Source: Corella eumyota (Eukaryota; Chordata; Ascidiacea; Phlebobranchia; Corellidae). From it: DNA of 64,000 nt. Positions 1 to 9,422 of the stretch are shown piece by piece. The stretch lies in the NCBI GenBank assembly GCA_963082875.1, contig OY720101.1:4650001-4714000 (forward strand), in the 5' to 3' direction. Positions within the stretch are counted from its first letter, which is position 1. Every line of letters begins with the position of its first letter. The notes below the pieces were generated by a model. It did no database searches, had not been told where the DNA came from, and saw only the letters and a list, made by a program, of their open reading frames with translations. The position numbers and the translations under genes were made by a program.

Positions 1-799
1 GTAAAAATGGAATGTGGCGATGGCAGTGGAGTACTGTTATCACTAAATGTTAATATTGGTGTACAAGGTAAGAATTTAAAAAAAAATCCTAATACTACCT
101 AAAAACCAAAAAAAAATGTAATATAAAATTAATTTAAAAGACACTTCCAAATTGTTAATGCTTTTATTAGATTGTCCCACATCTTTACCAGGAGGTTTAA
201 ATGTTACTGTTACTTCTGGTGGTGAAGCTGTTTATAACAGCATAGGTGAATTTACTTGTGCAAATGGTGACTTAGTTGACTCAAGTAATAACCCTGTGTC
301 CACTAATACAACAACTTGTCAAGCTGATACAACATGGACCAACCAGGAAAATAGGATTTGTTTGGGTAGGTTTTAAGATAAAGTAACTTACAATAAGTTT
401 ATTCAATTAAATAAAAAAATCCAGGCATGTTAATTATAGGACTGAAGAAATAAAATTTAATGGCAGGCTTTCTTTTTTCTACTTTTACATGTTATTCTTG
501 TAAATTATATTAAATTGTCCTTTTGTCAGCATCAATATTTTTTATATAAGGTGTTTAGATGTTTTTTTTTTGTCAACTTGGTTTTAAGAATTTAAAAATG
601 TTTAGTTACTTGTGATGCAACACTTGCTCCTATTGGCAATAGCGTAATAAAAATTACTGAAAATCCAGTAGCAAATACTACAGTAAATTTAAGTTGTGTG
701 CCTGGTTATAATAGTCCCCCAACAATATATTGTGGACCAGATGGCAATTGGAACTCTACCATTATTGTTAACTGTATAGAAGATATATTAGTTTCTTAA
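1..799 (+). CDS. Sushi (CCP)-domain secreted protein, 3' part of a gene
   Basis: Three exons fit one reading frame: 1-67 (tail of an N-terminal domain exon, donor GGTAAG), 171-365 (first sushi domain) and 606-799 (second sushi domain, then a stop after ILVS). The 171-365 domain starts at DCPTSL and ends at CLG, with paired cysteines and the WTNQ tryptophan near the end, the usual CCP pattern. The second domain begins VTCDATLAP and has four cysteines with GNW before the last one. Exon 171-365 is 195 nt with phase-1 introns on both sides. The 5' exons, including any signal peptide, lie outside the window; paralogues downstream start with a short signal-peptide exon. Sushi domains bind proteins or glycans in complement and adhesion molecules; the ligand here is unknown. 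The stop at 797-799 is assumed to be the end, but a further exon cannot be excluded. Confidence 0.6.
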
Positions 800-2553
800 T
801 CAATTCTAATCAATCAAATAGATATGTAATTCATTGCAGGTGATAATTGTGTTTTGGTACAGCAGTATTAATTAAATATCTGACTTTTACTTAGTTTACT
901 GTATTAGAATATTTAAAATCCTCAAAAACTAACAAGAACGTTCTTAGGAAAATGTCATATTTGTGTAATTTAGGTATTAGCCTAAACCACGATAGTACAG
1001 TTTGCAAGTTGTTATTTTACAAAAAAACATTTACTATTACTGTTAAAGAAGTAATGCAATTTATATTTTTAAAAACCTTTTATTGGTGCTAACACTATTA
1101 CTTAATTTGTTTGTTTTTTTTATTTCTCATCAGTTTATTATAATAAAAGGTTTCTGAATTTAGCTGTTTTGAGTTTTATTTAGTCAATTTAAGTACACTG
1201 AGTAAAAGTCTTTTTGGTTTTAAACCTATACAAACCTATACCACTTCAACCCATAGGCCCGGCGGCGGCGGCGGCGGCCTCAACATTACCTATATTATCA
1301 CTACACCGGGAGGTGTTTAAATATATATATAATAAATATTGGTTTAAATTCAATTAAAAAACCTAAGTATTTTCGCCCACTACTTAATTGTATTTAAAAC
1401 AAATATAAGATTTAACCTATAGAAGGTTGTATTAGCTGTTTTTTGTAAGTTTTGTTTACAAACTGGTTTATTTATTGTACAACCACATCACAATTTAAAT
1501 ATTTTTTTGCAGTTCCAATACAACCAAAGTAAATCAGTTTTGGCTAAAATGAAAATGGTGAAGAATAAAAAATGGTCTATAAAAGTGGTAAATAATTTAA
1601 ATTGTATAAACGCGGTGCCCAATTATGTGAAATTATGTAATATATTGTCTTTAGCAAGGGTGCTTAAATAATAATTTTATGTTATTGTATCTGTGTCTTA
1701 GTTATACTTGTATCAACTCAATATTAATTATAATAACCTTATTTATTTGCAATATTTAATTCTTTTTTTTCTACAAAAAAAAAATTTTGAGTTTTAAAAT
1801 ATTTAAATTAAAAAAAATTATTTAAAAAAGTTTTAAATTCTAAGTTCATGTTCAATTTTCTAAATTACAAAATAAACTATACAATTAACATAGATCAAGT
1901 AGTCAGTATTATAATATTACGTTTTTGATAACTTTTACCAATGTAAAGGGCATTACTACACATGACATGATATTGAAATTTAGTGTTTTATAAGCAGAAA
2001 GTAAAAAATATCCGCCTAATTCTTTATTATATTAGGAGCTTTACATTCATGTATATAAATATTATATATCAACCTATACTTTATTAGCTGTTCCAATTAG
2101 GGCACTGACCTGGTATCACATTTCCATGTATTTTAAACTGAGCTATAAATAAATTTTGCTCTGTTATAATATAAAGCAAAAGCATGTTTTTTTATAAAAG
2201 GGTTGAGTGCTTCGAACATACCAAATGAAAGCTGAAATTATTTAAAAAAATTACGGATTGTTAAGTTTAGTGGTCGCTAAAAAATAATTTTGCAAGTTAT
2301 ATCAAACATTAACCTTGTTTAAAGTTTAGGTAAAGTTGTGAGGTTGAGTAGCAGTTAGTAAATTTAAGAATATATATATTAGTAAGTAAAATACGTGGAG
2401 TTATTACAAAAGTTTTGTTGCAGTAAGTTTAAATTTAAAATAGATAAACATAGACGTTATTTTTCATAGCTTTTTGTTGCTTAATATTATAGAAAAGTTA
2501 AACGATTTTTTTTTTAAATTTTGCAAACAAAATTTTGTAAAAAAAGATTTGAA
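800..2553. other. Gene-free stretch between sushi gene copies
   Basis: AT-rich sequence with no convincing exon. It contains a short GGC repeat at 1256-1279 and, from about 1735, the start of a block that recurs near 7085. A possible tail exon after the AG at 1256-1257 would read about 20 residues to a stop near 1320, but nothing else supports it. Confidence 0.5.
1256..1279. repeat. (GGC)n trinucleotide repeat
   Basis: About six GGC units interrupt otherwise AT-rich DNA. In one frame they would encode an alanine run directly after a possible splice acceptor. It is the most GC-rich short stretch in the sushi cluster. Confidence 0.8.
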
Positions 2554-2805
2554 ATGATATACCACGCATTTTTCGTTACTTTGATTCAAGGTTTGTTATA
2601 TTTTTAAACGATTTCATATTGAAATATTTACTTAATCAAATAATTTTGATTTGCTATATGGTTGTGTCAGACTTTAGCAACTTATAAAGTATTAGTTTTA
2701 ATTGTGCTTGTATTTAGAAAAAAAAACATGTTTAATCAGCTATGCGAATATTTACAGGTTCCTTATCTCAAAATACAATAACAACTATTTCATTGCATGT
2801 GCAGT
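1735..2805 (+). repeat. Tandem duplication unit A (5' flank plus first exons of a sushi gene)
   Basis: This block matches 7085-8395 along most of its length, for example the segment starting TTCAATTTTCTAAATTAC at about 1853 and again at about 7473. Its second half (from about 2256) also matches 3162-3800. Similarity stops about 45 bases into the second coding exon, so this unit is the truncated copy. Boundaries are approximate. Confidence 0.75.
2554..2802 (+). pseudogene. Truncated copy of the sushi gene: signal exon plus start of exon 2
   Basis: The signal exon 2554-2590 encodes MIYHAFFVTLIQ and ends in phase 1 with a GT donor, as in three other copies. The following exon starts after the acceptor at 2757 and begins G-SLSQNTITT, like copies at 3762 and 8347. 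Homology is lost near 2802, after which the frame hits a stop. No sushi exon follows before the next unit begins. It is best read as a 5' fragment left by unequal recombination; it could still supply an alternative promoter and first exon for the gene at 3558. Confidence 0.7.
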
Positions 2806-3557
2806 TATGTTGAATAATGTAATAAATTGTCATTTACATGTTTAAATAATAGCGAACAATAAAATAAAAAAAAATTAACTTTAAAATATGACATTGTTAT
2901 ACTAAATTTACCTTATTAAGAATGTATAGCAATCAATATTAATAATAGTAAATTTATTTATATGCATAATATATTTTTGTTTTGTTAACAAAAAATAGGC
3001 TACATCTGATTCGATCTGTCACAATTTAAAGCTATGGCATGTTTTTACGTAAAGTCGAATTATCGATTCGTTTTTATAGATTTTAAATTTTGATTTTCAT
3101 TAATTTTATTTGAGCTTTGTCAATATTTAAATAAAAGCTAATTTTTTTTCAACGAATTACAGGTTGTTAAGTTTAATGGTTGCTAATAAAAATGATATTG
3201 CGAGGCACACCAAATTTTGACCTTGAATAAAGTTTATATAAAGTCGCGTAGTTAAGTAATCATCAGTTTTACACTCTTTATTTGATAGCTAAATGTAGCT
3301 CATTTTATTAAAAGTTTTAATATTCTTTAGTATTTTTTTTCCTAAACCAGGTTTAAAATTTTTAACCTCATTTTGAATAGGCGTACATCAGTTAAATACG
3401 TGAAGTGATAACGAAAATTTCGAAAAACTTTGTTGCGGCAGGTTAATATTTAAAACAAAATAAACTTTTATGTTATTTCTTATAGCTAATCATTGGCGTA
3501 AGTTAAACAAATATTTTTTAAATTTTGTAAAGAAAATTTTGAAAGAAACTTTAGAAC
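2806..3557. other. Upstream region of sushi gene copy B
   Basis: No exon seen. From about 3100 the sequence is homologous to the regions upstream of the signal exons at 2554 and 8145, so it probably holds the promoter and 5' UTR. The rest is AT-rich without recognisable features. Confidence 0.45.
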
Positions 3558-5160
3558 ATGTTTTTTTACATATTTTTCGTTGCTTTAATCCAAGGTTTGT
3601 TATATTTTTATACGACTTTATATTAAAATGTTAACCTTATTAAGTAATTTTGATTTGCTATACGGTTGTGTCAGACTTTAACAACTTATAAAGTATTAGT
3701 TTTAATTGTGCTTGAATTTAGAAAAAAAAACATGTTTAATCAGTTATGCGAATATTTACAGTTTCCTTATCTCAAAATACAATAACAACTATTCCATCGC
3801 ATGGGCAAGTAGCAACAGGTTACCCTGGGCTTGTTGTTAGTGCAATATTTGCAGAAGTGCCTTCAACAATATGCAACTGGGTTTATGGTGGTGAATTGGA
3901 TACACAAGCATTTTATTACCCGTCTTTATATTGCGTTAATCGTACTGGGTCTAATGAGACAATAACATGTACAAAAGATACTTTTACTAATATTATTACT
4001 TCCAGTTTAACATTATTCTACCCAGTTTTCTCTAATGTATCTGTGGACATGATATGTTGGGATGGTAGCGAAGCTCAAGTATCATTAAGTGTTACTATTA
4101 ACGTAACAGGTAAAAATAAATATTTAAAAATTAATATTTTTAAATCGGTAGCCTACGGCAATATTTGCTTAATTTAACAGACACTTACAAGCTGTTTTGT
4201 TTTAAGATTGTCCCACATCTTTACCTGGGGGTTTAGGTGTTACAGTTATTTCTGTTGGTGGAGCTGTTTATAGCAGCATAGGTGAATTTACATGTGGAAG
4301 TGGTGACTTAGTTGACTTAAGTAATAACCCTGTGTCTTCTTATACAACAACTTGTCAAGCTGATACAACATGGACCAACCAGGAAAATAGAGCCTGTTTA
4401 GGTGGGTTTGTTAAAAAATATATGTTGTTCTTGCTTTATATAATAAATATTAACACGAACTGTGCAAAATGGTATTAATATGTTCCGTAAAACTAGCCCA
4501 TTGCATTATTTGTGGTTTAGTTTGTTTTGCAACTTTATATTAAAGTCAATTTACTCGCTACAATTTTTGTTACTAAATCATAGATATTTATTTAGTAGCC
4601 ACAACAACCGCTTCAAATCTTACAACATCAGCTTCAAATCCTACAACAGCAGCTTCTACTACTTTTCCTACTATTCCAAGTACATTAACACGAGTATTTA
4701 AATAGTTGTTATAAATAGATTCGAATATTTTAATTCCAATTAAAATTATTTAAAACACAACATTATTAATAAAAGGTTTTCTCTTAGTTGTTTAACGTTT
4801 TGTATTTACTATACAAACAATTTACGTTTTACTTTATTTTAAAGGTGGACCCCGAAGACCAAAATAGAAAAGTTTTGACTAAATTTTAAAACAAAAATTT
4901 CTTCTTGTAGTGGCCTGATTATTGTTTTTTTTTTTAATTTTTTTGTGTTAATTATATTAATTAATTAATTGTTAAATGTTTAGGCTTTAAATGTGTGAAA
5001 ATTTTTTTTTACAAAACACTTTAAATTTTGGTTGCAACACGTTACCCGTTAGTTCAGTAGATGCTTTGTTTTTTTAATTTTGAAGCGGTAAAATTGCAAC
5101 ATTTATCAATTTGTTTTGTTTGCTTTAGTTGTATAAACAAATTTAGTAAACTTAAGTAAT
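3100..5160 (+). repeat. Tandem duplication unit B (complete gene unit)
   Basis: The block aligns with 7860-9690 through promoter, all exons, introns and the 3' flank, including the distinctive GGTTGCAACACGTTACCCG stretch at about 5030 and again at about 9560. Edges are approximate. Confidence 0.75.
3558..4867 (+). CDS. Small secreted protein: signal peptide, novel Cys domain, one sushi domain, Thr/Ser tail (copy B)
   Basis: Five exons join in frame: 3558-3594, 3762-4109, 4207-4401, 4596-4679 and 4845-4867, giving about 228 residues. Exon 1 encodes a short hydrophobic leader (MFFYIFFVALIQ). Exon 2 encodes about 116 residues containing ICNWVYGG and DMICWDG with four cysteines; I do not recognise this domain. 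Exon 3 is one sushi domain with the usual four cysteines and WTNQ. Exon 4 is rich in Thr, Ser and Ala, like a mucin stalk. The last exon gives GPRRPK and a stop. No membrane segment or GPI signal is visible, so the product is predicted to be soluble. All internal introns are phase 1. The last two exons are supported by matching positions in the 8145 copy. The architecture recalls ascidian variable complement-receptor-like proteins, but identity with vCRL1 is not shown. Confidence 0.65.
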
Positions 5161-5998
5161 ATAAGGTATTTATTTATTAGCTGTTTGGTTTGCTAGTTTT
5201 ATCTTTTTTATTTAGTGCCAGTTAAACATTAGAATTCGAATAATATTTTGGCAACACCATGGTTACGTTTATGGAAACTACCTTAAAAAAATCACCGACA
5301 TTTTAAATTCAAAACAATAAGTTGCAAAAACTTTTTTTTATTGGTTTTAATTAAAATAAAAAATATAAAATTTTCCGCTGGGTTAATTCATATTAGTGTA
5401 ATAAACTGCTTTAAAAAAGTTTTAAAAAAGAAACTTATTATAATTAAAGCTAAGAAACGGCAACCACGTGCTATATTCAGTTTTATGTACTGTCAGACTG
5501 TATGTACAGGTTTTTCACCCACCTGTTTAGTGATACTGATTTGGTACTATAAATAATTTTAAAATGTTTTTTTATACTTGTTTTGCTGGATGAAAGTTGA
5601 CCATTGGATTTTTTTCTTTAAACGACAAAATATGGAAATATAAAGACGTAGGTAAATTTTATTTTATATTTGTTAATTCAGCAATCAAAAAAAATGTTAG
5701 TACCACTATACAAGTTATTATTTGGAATTATTTAGGTTGGTTCTTAAAACAAATAATTTTGATCAAATGTTGTACCTTTGATGAGAAAATTCCTGTTTGT
5801 TTAATATTGTTCAAATTTTGTGAAAGACAATTATACTACCTTTAGACAATTATACAACATTAAAAGTAAATGTGCTGATAAGCAGATAAGATACAGTCCT
5901 TAAATATACATCCTATATCTTAGTACTGTTCTATTCAATCTTTATTAAAGTAAGGTTAACAAAGTTCTTAAGAAAATTGTTTTTAGAAAACTAAAAAA
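4868..5998. other. 3' flank of copy B and spacer before copy D
   Basis: The part up to about 5160 is homologous to 9423-9690 downstream of copy C and probably holds the polyadenylation region. From 5200 to 5998 I see only AT-rich sequence; small open frames here show no family resemblance. Confidence 0.45.
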
Positions 5999-6890
5999 AT
6001 GTTTTTTCAGTTATTTTTTGTGATTTTAATTCAAGGTGGGTTTCAAATTTTTAAAACAATTTAATATTTTAGTTCAGCTTAGTCAAATTATTTTAATTTG
6101 CTTTCTTATGCTGTATATTTTTATAATAACAGTTTAGGCTACGGTAAATTTTAAAATATTAGATTTTGAATATATAGACACATAACTTTTATATTAATTC
6201 ACTTTATGTTATATTTATTAGTTTCTTTTTTGCAAGATACTATTACAACTATACCATCAACTAATGGAGGGGTTATAGCAAAGGGCTATACTGGGTTCAT
6301 TGTGAGGGCAACTTTTGAAGAAGTACCTTCAACTTCAACAATATGCAACTGGGTTTATGGTGGTAAACTTGATGCATTAACTTTTTTCTATGCAGCTTTT
6401 GGTTGCACTGATCGCACAGGGACTCATGAGACAATAACATGTACACAAGACCATTTAACAAACATAATTACTACCGATTTGACATTTTAAAATCCACTCT
6501 CTTTAGATTTGACTATAAAAATGGAATGTGGCGTTAGCAGTGAGTATTATTACCGCTAAATGTGAATATTAGTGTACAAGGTAGAAACTTGTTTTTTAAA
6601 AAAAAAATTTTACAAACCCTTTTTTGTGATATAAAATTAATTTAAAAGAAAGTAAAAATTTGTTAATGTTTTTTTTAGATTGTCCCACTTTTTTATCAGG
6701 TGTTTTAAATGTTGCTGTTACTTCTGGAGTTGAGGCTTTTTATAACAGCATGGGGCAGTTTACTTGTGCAAGAGGTGATTTAACTAACTCCAGTAATAAC
6801 CCTGTGTCTTCTAATACAACAACTTGTCAAGCTGATGCTACATGGACTGACCAGAAAAATAGAGCCTGTTTAGGTTGGTTTGTTTAAAAA
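5999..6890 (+). pseudogene. Divergent sushi gene copy D, probably non-functional
   Basis: The signal exon 5999-6035 encodes MFFQLFFVILIQ. Exon 2 starts at 6222 (V-SFLQDTITTIP) and carries the ICNWVYGG motif. An in-frame TAA at 6488-6490 lies where copies B and C have Phe, and the rest of the exon to about 6580 contains another stop, although it still aligns with the exon at window position 1-67. The sushi exon 6679-6873 is 195 nt, phase 1 on both sides and open. No Thr-rich or RRPK tail exon follows; reading on past the sushi exon gives a stop at once. It is more related to the gene at 1-799 than to B or C in the end of exon 2. A truncated secreted product of about 100 residues remains possible. 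Confidence 0.6.
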
Positions 6891-8144
6891 TATATGTTGT
6901 TCTTGTCTTATATATTTAAATAACTACACAAAATGTGAAAAGAGATTTTAACGTGTTTTGTAAAATTAGGACATGCATTGATTGTAGTTTAGTTTATTTC
7001 CAGTGATTGGGTATTAGTTATTAAATTAAAATTAAAACTAAATTAATTTTTTTTTATACTCTGAATTTTGGCTTTTTATAAACTCCTTATTTATTTGCAT
7101 AATTTAGTCCTTTTTCTACCAACAGAAAATAAAATTTTGAATTTTAAAGTATTTAAATTAAAAAAAAAATTAATTGAAAAATTTTAAATTCTAAGTTTAT
7201 GTTGTAACGTTTATTTGCCTAATAGTCTTTTGTATGAAACCATTTTAATCTTATAGAATTTTATTGCGAAAAGGTTCACAAACAACCGTTTACAAGCTTG
7301 TACCACGAATACCACATATAATACATTGCAACAAGTTTAACTAATAAATCACGTGATACAACCCACGTGATAGAGATAACGGTGTAAACACGTGACTTGA
7401 GGTGTAAACACGTGACTATAGGTACAGATAACACTTAGCGTAAACAAGAAAATGGTGGATTCGTCACAATGTTCAATTTTCTAAATTACAAAATAAACTA
7501 TACAATTAACATGGCTTAAGTAGTCTTTATCATAATATTACGTTTTTGATAACTTTTACCAATGTAAAGGGCGTTACTACATATGACATGATACTGAAAC
7601 TTCGTGTTTTAAAAGCAGAGAGTAAAAAATGTTCGCTCAATTCTTTATTATATTAGGAGCCTTACATTCATGTTTATGGTATAATATTTCAACCTATAGT
7701 CTATTAACTGTTTTGATTAGGGCACTGACCTGGTATTACATTTCCATGTATTTTAAACTAAGCTATAAATATATTTCGCTTTGTTATAATAGAAAAATAA
7801 AGCTTGTTTTTATTATGGAAGGGTTTTGTGCTTCGTACATATCAAATAAAAGCTAAAATTATTAAAAAAAATACGGATTGTTAAGTTTATCAAATATTAA
7901 CCTTGTTTAAAGTTTAGGTAAAATTGCAAGGTTGAGTAACAGGTAGTTAGAAAAATTTAAGAAAATTAAGTAAAATACGCGCTGTGGAGTTGTTACAAAT
8001 ATTTTGTTGCAGCAAGTTTTTATTTAAAATAAAATAAACTTGCATGTTATTTTTTATAGATAATTATTGCTTAATATTATAAAATAGTTAAACATTTATT
8101 TTTTTAAATTTGCAAACAAAATTTTGTAAAAAAAAGGTTTGAAA
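6891..8144. other. Spacer with MITE insertion and promoter region of copy C
   Basis: From about 7085 the sequence is the counterpart of unit A (1735 onward). Apart from the inserted element at 7204-7468 nothing coding is seen. The last few hundred bases precede a signal exon and are shared with units A and B, so they likely contain the promoter. Confidence 0.45.
7204..7468. mobile_element. MITE-like insertion (265 bp) with visible empty site
   Basis: Flanking sequence is continuous in unit A at about 1850 (TTCATGTTCAATT) but split here. ATGTT occurs at both edges (7199-7203 and 7469-7473), a candidate target duplication. The ends are short inverted repeats (GTAACG on the left, CGTCAC on the right). 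The interior has four CACGTG hexamers, two of them in a direct repeat of GGTGTAAACACGTGACT. There is no coding capacity, as expected of a non-autonomous DNA transposon. The family is not identified. Confidence 0.65.
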
Positions 8145-9422
8145 ATGCTATTCTACGTATTTTTCGTTACTTTGATTCAAGGTTTGTTATATTTTTAAAC
8201 GATTTTATATTAAAATATTTACCTAATTAAGTAATTTTGATTTGCTATACGGTTGTGTCAGACTTTAGCAACTTATAAAGCATTAGTTTTAATTGTGCTT
8301 GAATTTAGAAAAAAACATGTTTAATCAGTTATGCGAATGTTTACAGGTTCGTTATCTCAAAATACAATAACAACTATTCCATCAAATGGCCAAGTAGCAA
8401 CAGGTTACCCTGGACTTATCGTTAGTGCAACATTTGCAGAAGTGCCTTCAACAATATGCAACTGGGTTTATGGTGGTGAATTGGATACACAAGCATTTTA
8501 TTACCCGTCTTTATATTGCGTTGATCGTACTGGGTCTAATGAGGCAATAACATGCACAAAAGATACTGTTACTAATATTATTACTTCCAATTTAACATTG
8601 TTCGACCCAGTTTTCTCTAATGTAAATGTGGACATGATATGTTGGGATGGTAGCGAAGCTCAAGTATCATTAAGCGTTACTATTAACGTAACAGGTAAAA
8701 ATAAATATTTAAAAATTAATATTTTTAAATCGGTAGCCTACGGTAATATTTGCTTAATTTAACAGACACTTACAAGCTGTTTTGTTTTAAGATTGTCCCA
8801 CATCTTTACCTGGGGGTTTAAATGTTACTGTTACTTCTGGGGATGAAGCTGTTTATAACAGCATGGGTGAATTTACTTGTGCAAGTGGTGACTTAGTTGA
8901 CTAAAGTAATAACCCTGTGTCTTCTTATACAACTTGTCAAGCTGATGCTACATGGACCAATCAGGAAAATAGGATCTGTTTAGGTTGGTTTGTTAAAAAA
9001 TATACACTGTGTTTTTGTTTTATATAATAAAAATTACACAAACTGTGCAAAATGGTATTAATATGTTTCGTAAAACTAGAACATTGTATTATTTGTGGTT
9101 TAGTTTTTTTTGCAAACTTTAAATTAAAGTCAAGTTACTCGCTACAATACTTGTTAGTAAAACATAGACTTTTATTATAGCGTTAACAACTGCTTTAGAT
9201 ACTACAACATCAGCTTCTACTGCTTTTACTTATCCAGGTACATCAAATTGTAAATTCAAAGAGTTGTTTAACATAGATTCGAATGTTTACAAAAATAACT
9301 TTATTTAAAACACAACATTATTTATAAAAGGTTTTCTTTTAGTTGTTTAACGTTTTGTATTCATTATATAAACAATTTACGCTTTACTTTATTTTAAAGG
9401 TGAACGCCGAAGACCAAAATAG
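8145..9422 (+). pseudogene. Sushi gene copy C, near-complete with an in-frame stop
   Basis: All five exons of the family are present with matching splice sites: 8145-8181 (MLFYVFFVTLIQ), 8347-8694 (novel Cys domain), 8792-8983 (sushi), 9181-9237 (Thr/Ser tail) and 9400-9422 (ERRRPK, stop). The sushi exon has TAA at 8902-8904 where copy B has TTA, and it is 3 nt shorter than the other copies. If translated, the product would be the signal peptide plus the novel domain and half a sushi domain, about 165 residues. Other alleles in the population may lack the stop, so a functional status cannot be excluded. Exon 2 differs from copy B at 19 of 348 bases, 10 residues in all, while the following intron differs at one base in 97. 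Confidence 0.65.

Noticed and set aside
1256-1320. Alanine-run tail exon for the first sushi gene
   Set aside because: The acceptor is possible, but the preceding exon already ends in a stop and no donor leading to it is evident.
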